Part shown: positions 11,036 through 21,483 of the stretch, one piece after another
Position numbering within the stretch: position 1 is the stretch's first letter
How the letters are laid out: each line of letters starts with the position of its first letter
Source of the DNA: Channallabes apus
Taxonomy: Eukaryota; Chordata; Actinopteri; Siluriformes; Clariidae
Length of the DNA stretch: 64,000 nt
NCBI GenBank assembly: GCA_030522415.1
Contig: CM060109.1
Coordinates: 6,718,655-6,782,654, forward strand
Reading direction: 5' to 3'
Position numbers and translations under genes: made by a program
The notes under the pieces: generated by a model
The model's input: the letters and a program-made list of their open reading frames with translations, nothing else
What the model was told of the DNA's origin: nothing
Database searches by the model: none

Positions 11036-14000
11036 TGTGTGAAATAAATCGCAGTAGATCAGCGTCTATGTTCCTTAACACAATTCAGATCTCCTTCTAC
11101 GGCAGCTCGTCTGCTCCAATCCAATCAGATGCATTAATGTCAATAATTTAGCCCGAAAGAATCTCACCAGGCCGCAGTCGATCTGCAGAGAGCGTTAGAG
11201 AGGTCAGGAAGTTTGTCTTTCTTTCCGGTCTAGTTACTGCAGTGAAGACTTTTCTTTGTGAAGTCGAGAATGAAAACCTGAATGTTTAAATATGAAATGA
11301 AAGAGGAAATAAGTGTAAGAGAATAAAAGTAGAGAGTTCATTTGTTCAGAGTAGAGGTGTGCACCAGGACAAACATCAGGGGGAATTTAACATTCAGAAA
11401 GAAAGGCTGTGGAAGAGCGTGAACGTCCGGAGGGCTGCTGCGTCCGGGTCAGACTCACTGTGGTCCGAGTGATTTATTAAACCTCATGGCTTTTATAGCA
11501 CGACTCCAACATCAGAACGTAAACAGCAGCACCACTGGTAATTATCACACATGTACATTTACAGGTCCTGGGTGAGTGTGTGTGTGTGCGTGTGTGTGTG
11601 TGTGTGTGTGGTTTAACTGTCACTTCTTATCTAGAGGTATTCTTTTCTCACACTCTGTCTCTTTTTTATTTCCTTAACGCATGTTTTCTGTTTAGTTGGT
11701 TAGTGATGGAGAAGTAAACAGTCCCCTATAATATTATAATGAAATGTGTGCACCATAATGTGTTTTGATGAACTTATTGTTTCCTTCTTTTCAGACTCGA
11801 TCTATGTCTAAAAGTGACGAAATCCACAGAAATGTCTGTTTGTCAGTCCCGGTGACTTCTAGCTGGAAATCCTAAAATTGCCCTTTCTTACCCTTAAAAG
11901 AATAAAGTATTAACAATGTAGCATTCAAGATTTTATTTGCCATTCGTAAACACACCAACATTATGAGTGCAATGGATTATTTTTGTGTAGAAACAAAAAA
12001 ATGTGATTAAAGACTGAAGATACTGAATACAAGAAGGATTTAAACTAACAGACTATAACACACTATACTGTATAACAATGATCTGATACACTATGGTATT
12101 TATTAATATGACGCAGACCATACTCGGTTCTCAAAAAATATATCACGTGTGTAAGATGTGTGTTAAAATGAAGATAAAGAATAAAATGAAGTCAATACAA
12201 TGTGTTGTATAAACACAGACAAGGCTGATCCTGAGTACACGGCCATTTTTGGCAGACGCTAATGAATATTAATGAGTATGCGCATGCAACAGTCATGTGA
12301 CAAGGTGTCAAAACAAACAAGATGTCGAAAACCCAAACACGTAAAGATTTTTCTTGGCAGTTTCCGTAAAAAGCTTTTTTTTTTTTTTTTTGCGAGTTGC
12401 TCTGCGTCTCTGATGCCCTGATGGTTGTTTTGAAGAAAATTATAATGAGGTCTCAGATCTCGTGATCTCAGTGACAGGGAAGAGGGGTTGGGCCTAATTA
12501 GCATAATAAAAGTACAGACTGCACAAATGTTTTTTTTTCGAAGGTATCGAAAAAGATCTTATCTTGTCTTACCTTTACATGATCCCCAGATATTGAACTA
12601 TCACACTTCTTCAAATTTACAAATTATTTATTGTTGTTGTTGAAACCCTGGATAAATGGAATGTGTTGTGTAAATTTAACTTAGAGATGTTAGAGATGAC
12701 ATGATACTTTTTTTCCGATACTGAAATGAAAACTTTAAGCCCGAGCCAATACCACTGGATAGTTTTAAATTGAAAAACTTAAAGCAGCTTTCTTTCTTTT
12801 TTCCCTTTTTTTTCCCTTTTTCTTTACATTAAATGCTTAAATACTTAAAAAGGCAGAAAAAAATCTAACAGATCCAAAACACAACATATACAGTACAACT
12901 CTTTTATATACAAACTCTTTTGCACAAAAAAAATCACTTGCATTAAAATGAAAAGAAAAATATTCTTTATTTTTTTAGGTTTACAATCAAATCTCCAACA
13001 AAACAAACATTTCCTTCCTTCATTCCTTTTTTTTTAATACTTTTTTTTTACGTGAAATATATATAAAAAAAATACAGGATACAAAAATCCCATTGGCCCA
13101 AAACACAACATACAAAAAAAAGCGCAAAAAAATATTGTGCACAAGAATTATTAAAGTTAAAACTTGAATATAAATTAAATGTTTATCATTTTTATCTTTA
13201 AACAAATCTGTTTAACAACAACAAAAAAAGACATAATTTTTATGTAAAATTCATAATTTTTTTCCCCCAATATCTGATGTACAACTGATGCTAGTATGAC
13301 TGTGATAGCGTCTCCTGGGTTTTAGACCAGCGCCGTGTCCAGTTCTAGCAACACAACATAAAAACTTTAAACGTTGATTTTTAGCAGTGAAGCAAAGTTT
13401 CACCACTGATTCATGCTATTCATCAGGATCTGTGTACTGGAGGACTTTCCATTAACTGGACCTTGACATTAATCCCTATAGGCTTCATTACTGATCCTCG
13501 TGCTTATCGCTTGAGATAATCCACAATCATTAACAGCTTGTTGGGAAGAACCTTCCTTCTAACCCGTGTAGTTGTTTGAGATCTCTGTGCAGCTTGAAGA
13601 ATTAAAATCATTTTAAACTTGCCATTTATTAAACAAAGGCTCCGTGTATCCAGGCCAATCGTTTCCCTCTCACACTCCGATGGTCTGTGCTCAGATGTGA
13701 TATTTAAGACCTCCATCTTCTGGCCGACACTCAGTCATCCGTGCGTGTAAATCGACCAGCGAGTCTCGAGCGCCAGAGCCGCCTTGGAGAGCGCAAAGTC
13801 GCTGAGCAATGAGCAGAATTACCGCATTACGTCCAGATGATTACGCCAGCAGCACCTCAGCACGGCACGCTTACAGGACGAATCAGTGAGTGTGTAATTC
13901 TTTCCCATTTGCTGAATGTTTGCTGTGGCATTGTGCATCGTGCCAGGATGTGTAGGACCTCAGGGGAGAATTTCAACACACCGTCCATGGTGGACGTCTT

Positions 14001-14348
14001 TACATCTTTATATTCAGTTTATGCATCTATTCGGACAAAATGCAAACATAGGCATAGATTTATCCATTTATAGCTACTTTTAACATTGTGGAACATCGCT
14101 AGACACGTTTACTTACAGTACATTACAGCAGCAGTTTACAGTTAATGACGATGTCTGAAATTTTGAAAGTTACCGCTTTACATCTGACAAGTCCACAGTT
14201 TCACGTCTGTGAAAACAGTAAAAAAAAAAACAACAACGCATTTTTATCTTTCTAGAGTTTATATGTATATCTGTTCTAAATTTACTGCACTATATTTAGT
14301 TGTATTTAGAACCCAGAAGCTGTTCTTTTCTATTCTACACAACATACA
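11036..14348. other. Long stretch without a supported gene
   Basis: Contains a GT tract at about 11,577-11,610 and T- or A-rich runs near 12,366-12,392, 12,800 and 13,030. A segment near 12,690-12,760 (CCGATACTG, AGCCAATACC) recalls hAT-type CCGATAC termini, but no partner end is clear. The block 13,690-13,900 is less AT-rich and non-repetitive. A 70-codon minus frame at 13,504-13,716 has no recognisable domain. Confidence 0.4.
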
Positions 14349-14660
14349 GTAAGAAGGGCGTTCAAGTCAAACCGGGACGTTTGATTGCGCATAATAACAG
14401 AACACAATAATTTATTTCTATATATACATATATTTCTCCTCTGCGACACTAATGCACTTATCCCAGTGTCTCACTAGTGCTTGGACACCATCAATGTAGA
14501 AAGTTTTCTCAGGACACCGGAACCATGATAAAACTGCCTGTCTGGTTCACGTCTGAAACCCCGGCCTCCCAGGAACTCCTTTAATTGCCCAAATACAGTA
14601 TGTGGAAATGTCTTAAAGTGAGGTCAGGACTGAGTTCCTGTAACGTTCAAGTGGTGTTGG
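14349..14660 (-). pseudogene. Mariner-family transposase 3' fragment (relic)
   Basis: The minus strand encodes pieces of the C-terminal end of a mariner-type transposase: FKTFPHTVFGQLKEFLGGRG, then a decayed FYH..GVLRKL segment near 14,510. Outside the coding part, GTTCAAGTCAAACCGGGAC at 14,357-14,375 resembles the terminal repeat of that family. Only the last third is present, and stops are frequent. Assignment rests on remembered similarity to the FGPLKEFLGG block of fish mariner/SETMAR-like proteins. Confidence 0.6.
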
Positions 14661-14788
14661 TGAACGATTGTGTGTACAGCTCAAACACACACACAGATTT
14701 GTTGCTTCTGCAAATCAGCAACACGTTATTTGTTGATTTTCAATGATCAATGTCAATCGCTTTTACACCTTCATTTACCTAAATTTCA

Positions 14789-14884
14789 TGCATATTCCAC
14801 CCGTATTTATTTTGTACATACTGTATCATTCAAAACTACATATGTACAAACGGTTTACTTTTTTAATTTTGAGAATGTTATCTT

Positions 14885-14890
<6 letters not shown>
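14789..14890. repeat. Left arm of the ~102 bp inverted repeat flanking two Tc1 elements
   Basis: Reads TGCATATTCCACCCGTATTT to TTTGAGAATGTTATCTTCCA and then enters a TA tract. Its reverse complement recurs at 18,271-18,372 with few differences. The arms diverge outside TGCATAT/ATATGCA. A palindromic MITE with a TA-rich centre, which gave TA targets to later Tc1 insertions, is the simplest reading. Confidence 0.85.
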
Positions 14891-14937
<47 letters not shown>

Positions 14938-14940
<3 letters not shown>

Positions 14941-16521
14941 TGGCTTGCAAAAGTATTCGGCCCCCGTGAACTTTTCCACATTTTGTCACATTACAGCCAC
15001 AAACATGAATCAATTTTATTGGAATTCCACGTGAAAGACCAATACAAAGTGGTGTACACGTGAGAAGTGGAACGAAAATCATACATGATTCCAAACATTT
15101 TTTTTTTACAAATAAATAACTGCAAAGTGGGGTGTGCGTAATTATTCAGCCCCCTTCGGTCTGAGTGCAGTCAGTTGCCCATAGACATTGCCTGATGAGT
15201 GCTAATGACTAAATCGAGTGCACCTGTGTGTAATCTAGTGTCAGTACAAATACAGCTGCTCTGTGACGGCCTCAGAGGTTGTCTAAGAGAATATTGGGAG
15301 CAACAACACCATGAAGTCCGAAGAACACACCAGACAGGTCAGGGATAAAGTTATTGAGAAATTTAAAGCAGGCTTAGGCTACAAAAAGATTTCCAAAGCC
15401 TTGAACATCCCACCGAGCCACTGTTCAAGCGATCATTCAGAAGTGGAAGGAGTATGGCACAACTGTAAACCTACCAAGACAAGGCCGTCCACCTAAACTC
15501 ACAGGCCGAACAAGGAGAGCGCTGATCAGAAATACAGCCGAGAGGCCCATGGTGACTCTGGACGAGCTGCAGAGATCTACAGCTCAGGTGGGGGAATCTG
15601 TCCATAGGACAACTATTAGTCGTGCCCTGCACAAAGTTGGCCTTTATGGAAGAGTGGCAAGAAGAAAGCCATTGTTAACAGAAAACCATAAGAAGTCCCG
15701 TTTGCACAGCAAACATGTGGAAGAAGGTGCTCTGGTCAGATGAGACCAAAATGGAACTTTTTGGCCAAAATGCAAAACGCTATGTGTGGCGGAAAACTAA
15801 CACTGCACATCACTCTGAACACACACCATCCCCACTGTCAAATATGGTGGTGGCAGCATCATGCTCTGGGGTGCTTCTCTTCAGCAGGGCCAGGGAAGCT
15901 GGTCAGAGTTGATGGGAAGATGGATGGAGCCAAATACAGGGCAATCTTAGAAGAAAACCTCTTGGAGTCTGCAAAAGACTTGAGACTGGGGTGGAGGTTC
16001 ACCTTCCAGCAGGACAACGACCCTAAACATAAAGCCAGGGCAACAATGGAATAGTTTAAAACAAAACATATCCATGTGTTAGAATGGCCCAGTCAAAGTC
16101 CAGATCTAAATCCAATCGAGAATCTGTGGCAAGATCTGAAAACTGCTGTTCACAAACGCTGTCCATCTAATCTGACTGAGCTGGAGCTGTTTTGCAAAGA
16201 AGAATGGGGAAGGATTTCAGTCTCTAGATGTGCAAAGCTGGTAGAGACATACCCTAAAAGACTGGCAGCTGTAATTGCAGCAAAAGGTGGTTCTACAAAG
16301 TATTGACTCAGGGGGCTGAATAATTACGCACACCCCACTTTGCAGTTATTTATTTGTAAAAAAAAGTTTGGAATCATGTATGATTTTCGTTCCACTTCTC
16401 ACGTGTACACCACTTTGTATTGGTGTTTTACGTGGAACTCCAATAAAATTGATTCATGTTTGTGGCTGTAATGTGACAAAATGTGGAAAAGTTCAAGGGG
16501 GCCGAATACTTTTGCAAGCCA

Positions 16522-16524
<3 letters not shown>
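14938..16524 (+). mobile_element. Tc1-like transposon, copy 1 (dead)
   Basis: Bounded by CAGTGGCTTGCAAAAGTATT at the left and its reverse complement, ending GCAAGCCACTG, at the right, with TA next to the right end. The inverted repeats are about 215 bp (14,938-15,154 and 16,311-16,524). Each has outer and inner short direct repeats (TATTCGGCCCC and TTATTCAGCCCC), the IR/DR layout of fish Tc1 elements. The interior holds a broken transposase gene on the plus strand. The left flank is CA rather than TA, probably a point change in the target duplication. Confidence 0.95.
15311..16306 (+). pseudogene. Tc1-like DD34E transposase pseudogene
   Basis: Starts MKSEEHTRQVRDKVIEKFKA (paired helix-turn-helix region). 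It keeps the blocks LWSDETKMELFG (first Asp), QQDNDPKHKA (second Asp) and [11 protein letters not shown] (Glu), so the DD34E triad is still visible. The frame is broken by an extra base near 15,417, an apparent short deletion near 15,702, further indels near 15,820-15,880, and an in-frame TAG at 16,052-16,054 where a Trp codon is expected. It cannot make a functional protein. Confidence 0.95.
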
Positions 16525-16555
<31 letters not shown>

Positions 16556-16931
16556 TGGTGTGAAAAACTATTTGCCCCCTTCCTGATTTCTTATTCTTTT
16601 GCATGTTTTGTCACACAAAATGTTTCTGCTCATCAAAAACCGTTAACTATTAGTCAAAGATAACATAATTGAACACAAAATGCAGTTTTTTAATGAAGGT
16701 TTACGTTATTAAGGGAGAAAAAAAATTCCAAATCTACATGGTCCTGTGTGAAAAAGTGATTGCCCCCCTTGTTAAAAAATAACATAACTGTGGTTTATCA
16801 CACCTGAGTTCAATTTCTGTAGTCACCCCCAGGCCTGATTACTGCCACACCTGTTTCAATCAAGAAATCACTTAAATAGGAGCTACCTGACACAGAGAAG
16901 TAGACCAAAAGCACCTCAAAAGCTAGACATC

Positions 16932-18017
16932 ATGCCAAGATCCAAAGAAATTTTGGAATCTCATTGTACATGCGTGTATAGTGACAATAAAGGCATTCAT
17001 TCATTCATTCAAATTCAGGAACAAATGAGAACAAAAGTAATTGAGATCTATCAGTCTGGTAAAGGTTATAAAGCCATTTCTAAAGCTTTGGGACTCCAGC
17101 GAACCACAGTGAGAGCCATTATCCACAAATGGCAAAAACATGGAACAGTGGTGAACCTTCCCAGGAGTGGCCGGCCGACCAAAATTACCCCAAGAGCGCA
17201 GAGACGACTCATCCGAGAGGCCACAAAAGACCCCAGGACAACATCTAAAGAACTGCTGGCCTCACTTGCCTCAATTAAGGTCAGTGTTCACGACTCCACC
17301 ATAAGAAAGAGACTGGGCAAAAATGGCCTGCATGGCAGATTTCCAAGGCGCAAACCACTTTTAAGCAAAAAGAACATTAAGGCTCGTCTCAATTTTGCTA
17401 AAAAACATCTCAATGATTGCCAAGACTTTTGGGAAAATACCTTGTGGACCGACGAGACAAAAGTTGACCTTTTTGAAAGATGCGTGTCCCGTTACATCTG
17501 GTGTAAAATTAACACAGCATTTCAGAAAAAGAACATCATACCAACAGTAAAATATGGTGGTGGTAGTGTGATGGTCTGGGGTTGTTTTGCTGCTTCAGGA
17601 CCTGGAAGGCTTGCTGTGATAGATGGAACCATGAATTCTACTGTCTACCAAAAAATCCTGAAGGAGAATGTCCGGCCATCTGTTCGTCAACTCAAGCTGA
17701 AGCGATCTTGGGTGCTGCAGCAGGACAATGACCCAAAACACAGCAGCAAATCCACCTCTGAATGGCTGAAGAAAAACAAAATGAAGACTTTGGAGTGGCC
17801 TAGTCAAAGTCCTGACCTGAATCCTATTGAGATGTTGTGGCATGACCTTAAAAAGGCGGTTCATGCTAGAAAACCCTCAAATAAAGCTGAATTACAACAA
17901 TTCTGCAAAGATGAGTGGGCCAAAATTCCTCCAGAGCGCTGTAAAAGACTCGTTGCAAGTTATCGCGAACGCTTGATTGCAGTTATTGCTGCTAAGGGTG
18001 GCCCAACCAGTTATTAG
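16932..18017 (+). CDS. Tc1-like DD34E transposase, 361 aa, open frame
   Basis: Encodes a cut-and-paste transposase that would act in the nucleus on the flanking 215-bp repeats. Visible parts: N-terminal helix-turn-helix (about residues 33-70, TKVIEIYQSGKGYKAISKAL onward), a GRPTK AT-hook-like linker at 80-84, a second helix-turn-helix to about 135, basic residues around 126-147, the glycine-rich box KYGGGSVMVWGCF at 207-219, and the triad D174 (LWTDETK), D265 (QQDND) and E300 (LNPIE) with 34 residues between the last two. The usual family length is about 340; the extra 21 residues (8-28) come from an in-frame insertion. Compared with the other copies it has a Gly-to-Glu change after KVDLF and a Cys for Arg in YIWCK. 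Whether it is active cannot be told. Confidence 0.95.
   Translation: MPRSKEILESHCTCVYSDNKGIHSFIQIQEQMRTKVIEIYQSGKGYKAISKALGLQRTTVRAIIHKWQKHGTVVNLPRSGRPTKITPRAQRRLIREATKDPRTTSKELLASLASIKVSVHDSTIRKRLGKNGLHGRFPRRKPLLSKKNIKARLNFAKKHLNDCQDFWENTLWTDETKVDLFERCVSRYIWCKINTAFQKKNIIPTVKYGGGSVMVWGCFAASGPGRLAVIDGTMNSTVYQKILKENVRPSVRQLKLKRSWVLQQDNDPKHSSKSTSEWLKKNKMKTLEWPSQSPDLNPIEMLWHDLKKAVHARKPSNKAELQQFCKDEWAKIPPERCKRLVASYRERLIAVIAAKGGPTSY
16953..17015 (+). mobile_element. 63-bp retroposon-tail insertion inside the transposase ORF
   Basis: Relative to the copies at 36 and 43 kb (MPRSKEI directly followed by QEQMRTK), this copy has 63 extra bases. They contain GTGACAATAAAGGC and end in (ATTC)n, a 3' tail typical of LINE/SINE insertions. 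The insert is bounded by a duplicated AAATT (16,948-16,952 and 17,011-17,015). Because 63 is a multiple of three and no stop occurs, the frame stays open. Confidence 0.9.
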
Positions 18018-18232
18018 GTTCAGGGGGCAATTACTTTTTCACACAGGGCCATGTAGGTTTGGATTTTTTTTCTCCCTAAATAATAAAACCCCTCATTTAA
18101 AAACTGCATTTTGTGTTTACTTGTGTTATCTTTGACTAATAGTTAAATGTGTTTGATGATCAGAAACATTTTGTGTGACAAACATGCAAAAGAATAAGAA
18201 ATCAGGAGGGGGGCAAATAGTTTTTCACACCA

Positions 18233-18270
<38 letters not shown>

Positions 18271-18276
<6 letters not shown>

Positions 18277-18372
18277 AAGATAACATTCTCAAAATTAAAA
18301 AACAAAACCGTTTGTACATATGTAGTTTTGAATGATACAGTATGTACAAAATAAATACGGGTGGAATATGCA
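18271..18372. repeat. Right arm of the ~102 bp inverted repeat flanking two Tc1 elements
   Basis: Reverse-complement partner of 14,789-14,890, beginning ATATGGAAGATAACATTCTC and ending GGTGGAATATGCA. It differs by a few substitutions and small indels, for example AAAACAAAACCG against CGGTTTACTTTTT. Confidence 0.85.
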
Positions 18373-18374
18373 GC

Positions 18375-18860
18375 AGTGCAATGATGAGCATTATTGATGG
18401 TGCAAAGATGCAAAGTGGACGGATCAGTGCAGTATAGATGGAACGTGACAGCGCAGTAGTGTATTAGTTAACACTCCATGATCGGCTGTTCGATACAGTA
18501 ACAGCAACAGGCGGGAAAAAAAGCTATTTTCCTGTCTGTTAATGTGAGCTCTGGGGTATCTGTAGCGCTGCCCGATGGAAGGAGAGAGAACAGCTTTGAT
18601 AATGCCTCTCGAACTCTGCAGACAGCATTTCTTGTTAACGTGCTTCAGGGTGGGTAAGCTGAATACCAATTATATGTTGGGTTGGTCCTCCGAAGGGCTT
18701 TACGGTCCTGAGCAGCGCAGTTGCTGTAACACACCGAGATGAAGTCTGTAAAGATGCTCTCAGTGGCACACCGGTAAAAAGTCTCCAGTATTCTGGAACA
18801 CAGACACTACTGGTTGTGTCTTCGTGATTAGGAAACAAGAGTTCAGAGACCAGGTGAGGT
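18375..18860 (-). pseudogene. L2/CR1-group LINE 3' coding fragment (decayed)
   Basis: Minus-strand translation across frames gives ESIFTDFISVCYSNCAAQDR, KALRR and then LFSLLPSG and FFPACC. These line up with ESILTGNITTWFGNS..QDRRALQR, LFSLLRSG and SFFPQAI in the intact LINE at 22.6 kb. It is therefore the extreme C-terminal region of a related element, with frameshifts and no reverse-transcriptase core. It abuts the right arm of the Tc1-enclosing palindrome. Confidence 0.7.
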
Positions 18861-19198
18861 TTCTGATGTGGATCGTAGAAACTGATGTGGATTGCAGTGA
18901 CTGCTGAGTAAGTTCTCGCACACGTGGTTTATGTTCCCTACAATAAAGATTGATAAACAACATAAAATGTCATGAAAGAACAGTTTGTCTTTCAGTAAGC
19001 GAGGTGAAACAAATTGATCTGTATTTCAGCTCTCTGGGAAGCAGATCGTAAAATTACTAATAAAACTAAAGGTGACATGCAAAATCTATCATGTTGCATT
19101 AATAACGAGCATGCGGAGAGGAAAAAAAGGAGATGTGATGGATGTCTTCTGCTCTTGGTAAAGTGATGTAGATTAGACAGCTTTGCATGGCAAATTAG

Positions 19199-19229
<31 letters not shown>

Positions 19230-19539
19230 ACACACATTCAATAGCTCAGTGAGGCCCTGACATGTCGAGGTGAGTTTGGATGATGAGGTGAAGAGCAATA
19301 TGGCTCTAGTAATGAATCGAATACGTTTTGGTCGAACTTGTGCCATGAACAGCTTGAAATGTTCTTTCATTTACACCTTGATCCAGTTCAACATAAAGCT
19401 CTCCATTAACTGAAGGAACTCCCTCGTTAAACAGCGGACTGGAGACCATGCATAAGATGAGATTTCCTTATGAAACAGTGACATCTAGTGGGCAAATAAA
19501 GTATTAAGGGAATGTGTTGGTCTATACTGTAGCTCCTCA
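18861..19539. other. Unassigned sequence with a CA tract
   Basis: A (CA)n tract lies at about 19,199-19,234. No ORF with protein-like features was seen. Confidence 0.5.
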
Positions 19540-19745
19540 TGTCGAGGGGTCGCCACAGCGGATAATTCAATCTGCACAAAACTCGGTACAGGTTTTACAC
19601 CAGATGCCCTTCCTGACATGACCTTCCCATTTAATCCAGGCTTGGAACCGTCACTGCATCCAGTGTCTGGGGAATTGGGTCGAAATTAAACCTGGGCCTT
19701 ACAGTACATGTGGCAGGCAAGGAACGTACCTCTAAGCCACCGATG
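19540..19745. mobile_element. RTE-associated interspersed repeat fragment
   Basis: Contains GGGGTCGCCACAGCGGATAA, CCAGATGCCCTTCCTGAC, then CTGGGCCTTACAG and GGCAGGCAAGGAACGTACC. This series of phrases is familiar from a common fish repeat. GTCGCCACAGCGGA also resembles the reversed 3' end of the RTE copies here (GCTGTGGCGACCCC at 45.5 kb). Family assignment is tentative. Confidence 0.5.
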
Positions 19746-20302
19746 GCCAAAGTATTTTAAAATAACGCCTAAAGACTGCAGAAAAAAGGGAAGAATTAAA
19801 TAACATATGGCATTTAATCACAGGTGATGTCTGTGTCACATAAATGTTTTAGACAAATAACTTAAAACGTTAATAGAATGTACAGCAAAAAACAGCCCAA
19901 GTTAAAAATAACTATACTTTTGCTCAAACTTTTTTTTTTTTTTTTTTTTTGCAAAAATGTGTAAATATTTAACATCACACGTTTGAAACTTACTTGACAT
20001 GAGTTACATGTTACAAAAAAAAATAATTTCAGTTTCAGTCATCTGTGGATGTATTAACCATACAGGCACACTGCGCTGAACAACAGGAAGTTACATGATC
20101 TGAACTTCCTGAAGCTTAAAGTTTAATTTCCTTATTTTTCTTAATTTGTTCTCTTTGATTTTGTGATGCCAGCTGAAGTTTTTTTTATTTATTTTTTTAA
20201 GTACGTCATTATTGCACATCGAACATATTCTGTTAAGTCCGTCGTTAGCATGGATGGTAGTGGATTAACCACATTATAGAGTTCAGCTTGGCAGGGAGGA
20301 CA

Positions 20303-20857
20303 GTCTTGTGAGATCTGAGGACACTATTTGATAAATCATGCAACAATTAAAAAAAATTGATAGTTACAAATATTATCAAGACATGAATAACTTTAGAATA
20401 CAACTCTGTTAATCGTTATAAAAATGACAAAAACTTTTTTGAATATCACTCACTCACTCATCTTTTATTCTATGTAGCGGGACACGAAGGACTGGATCCT
20501 ATACCAGGAGACGAGGCAGGGTGGCAATCTATTGCAGGGCACACACACACACATACACACATACTGTACACACATTCAGACAGTCATTCACACACTACGG
20601 GCAATTTGGGAACACCAATTAGCCTAATCTGCATGTCTTTGGACTGTGGGAGGAAACCGGAGTACCTGGAGGAAACCCACCAAGCACGGGGAGAACATGC
20701 ACGCAGACCCGAGGCAGGAATCGAACCCAGACCCTGGAGGTGCAAGACAATAGTGCTAAAAACTAAGCCACTGTATATACTGTAAATGCAGTAAATACAC
20801 CAAATGAAAGCATTGTCGCCATCTGCTGGAAATAAATATGAATTACAGTGTGAAATC
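20303..20857 (+). repeat. Unnamed interspersed repeat, copy A (split by a SINE)
   Basis: Shares ATCTGAGGAC, TTTGATAAATCA.., GTTACAAATAT and, after the SINE, AAATGCAGTAAATACAC, CCATCTGCTGGAAAT and AATTACAGTGTGAAATC with copies at 27,751-28,017 and 29,167-29,432. A minus-strand V-SINE at 20,450-20,773 splits it. No coding capacity; superfamily unknown. Confidence 0.75.
20450..20773 (-). mobile_element. V-SINE (DANA/Mermaid-like), near full length
   Basis: In reverse orientation: the LINE-like tail (CACTCACTCACTCATCTT), a CA spacer, GGGCAATTTGGGAACACCAA, the core TGTGGGAGGAAACCGGAGTA, then ATCGAACCCAGACC (B box reversed) and CTAAGCCACTG (A box side). It is inserted in the unnamed repeat copy A. 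Confidence 0.88.
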
Positions 20858-20865
20858 AATGCTCC

Positions 20866-21026
20866 TTCTTCTTCTCCTTCTGGCTGCTCCTGTTAGGTAT
20901 CGCCACATCGGACCACCAAATGGAACCATTAACTCCTACCACATGTCTACCACATCTTCTCTTGTCACTCCAACCTCCTAAATGTCCTCCCTCACCACAT
21001 CCATAAACTTCCTCTTGGGCCTACAG
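20866..21026 (-). mobile_element. RTE LINE 3' end fragment
   Basis: Matches 7,395-7,525 in order: CTGGCTGCTCCTGTTAGG, CGCCACATCGGACCA, CCACATCTTCTCTTGTCACT, CCAACCTCCTAAATGTCCTC and AAACTTCCTCTTGG. Only the terminal ~160 bp is present, as is usual for 5'-truncated LINE insertions. Confidence 0.8.
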
Positions 21027-21483
21027 TACCTAAAATCTAAATAGTTTCTTCAAATAATTTAGTTGAATTTCATTCATTATAAATGCAATTCATTAATTAT
21101 TATGAAAACTACAGCAGGACGCAGAGCTTTTTCTTACAAAGCTTCAAAGTTATGCAATAGTCTTGTAATTAATGTCTGGTATGGAAGTATAATAGTGCCA
21201 AAAGTCCCCAAAGCAAAATAGCAGTTTGAATTACATGAACTGAAAAAAAAAACTTTTAAATTTTTCTGCATTGCAATTTGTTCTGAATTGAAAAAAAAAA
21301 ATCCTTTAAAATGTTTACGTTTGAAATTTTTGCAACTGCAATTTATTGTGGTTGTATATTTCAAGTGAAAATGTAATTCAAGCATTTAAAATTCAATGCA
21401 AAAACATTCAAGTTACTAAATTGCTGTTCAGAAATATTTTCAAGTGTTAAAAATACAATCTTCATTATTTTTTAATCTTACAA

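Larger units (their letters stand above)
16553..18235 (+). mobile_element. Tc1-like transposon, copy 2 (open transposase)
   Basis: Ends are CAGTGGTGTGAAAAACTATT and its complement, flanked by TA on both sides (16,551-52; 18,236-37). The inverted repeats are 16,553-16,768 and 18,022-18,235. Each holds an outer TGTGAAAAACTATTTGCCCC and an inner, similar repeat ending ATTGCCCC. It lies 28 bp of TA repeat downstream of copy 1. Three more copies of this family are at 35.9, 39.7 and 43.1 kb. Its ITRs and ORF make it the best-preserved DNA transposon in the window. Confidence 0.97.

Noticed and set aside
12690..13290. hAT-type element suggested by CCGATACTG and CAATATCTGATG phrases
   Set aside because: No matching terminal repeat pair or 8-bp duplication could be found.
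14855..15094. ORFs beginning MESCMIFVPLLTCTPLC at both ends of Tc1 copy 1
   Set aside because: Encoded by the terminal inverted repeats themselves, in mirrored frames.
17595..17864. 89-codon minus-strand ORF (MNRLFKVMPQHLNRIQ), repeated at 36.3, 40.1 and 43.5 kb
   Set aside because: It recurs because it is the antisense of the conserved Tc1 transposase DDE region, not because it is a separate gene.
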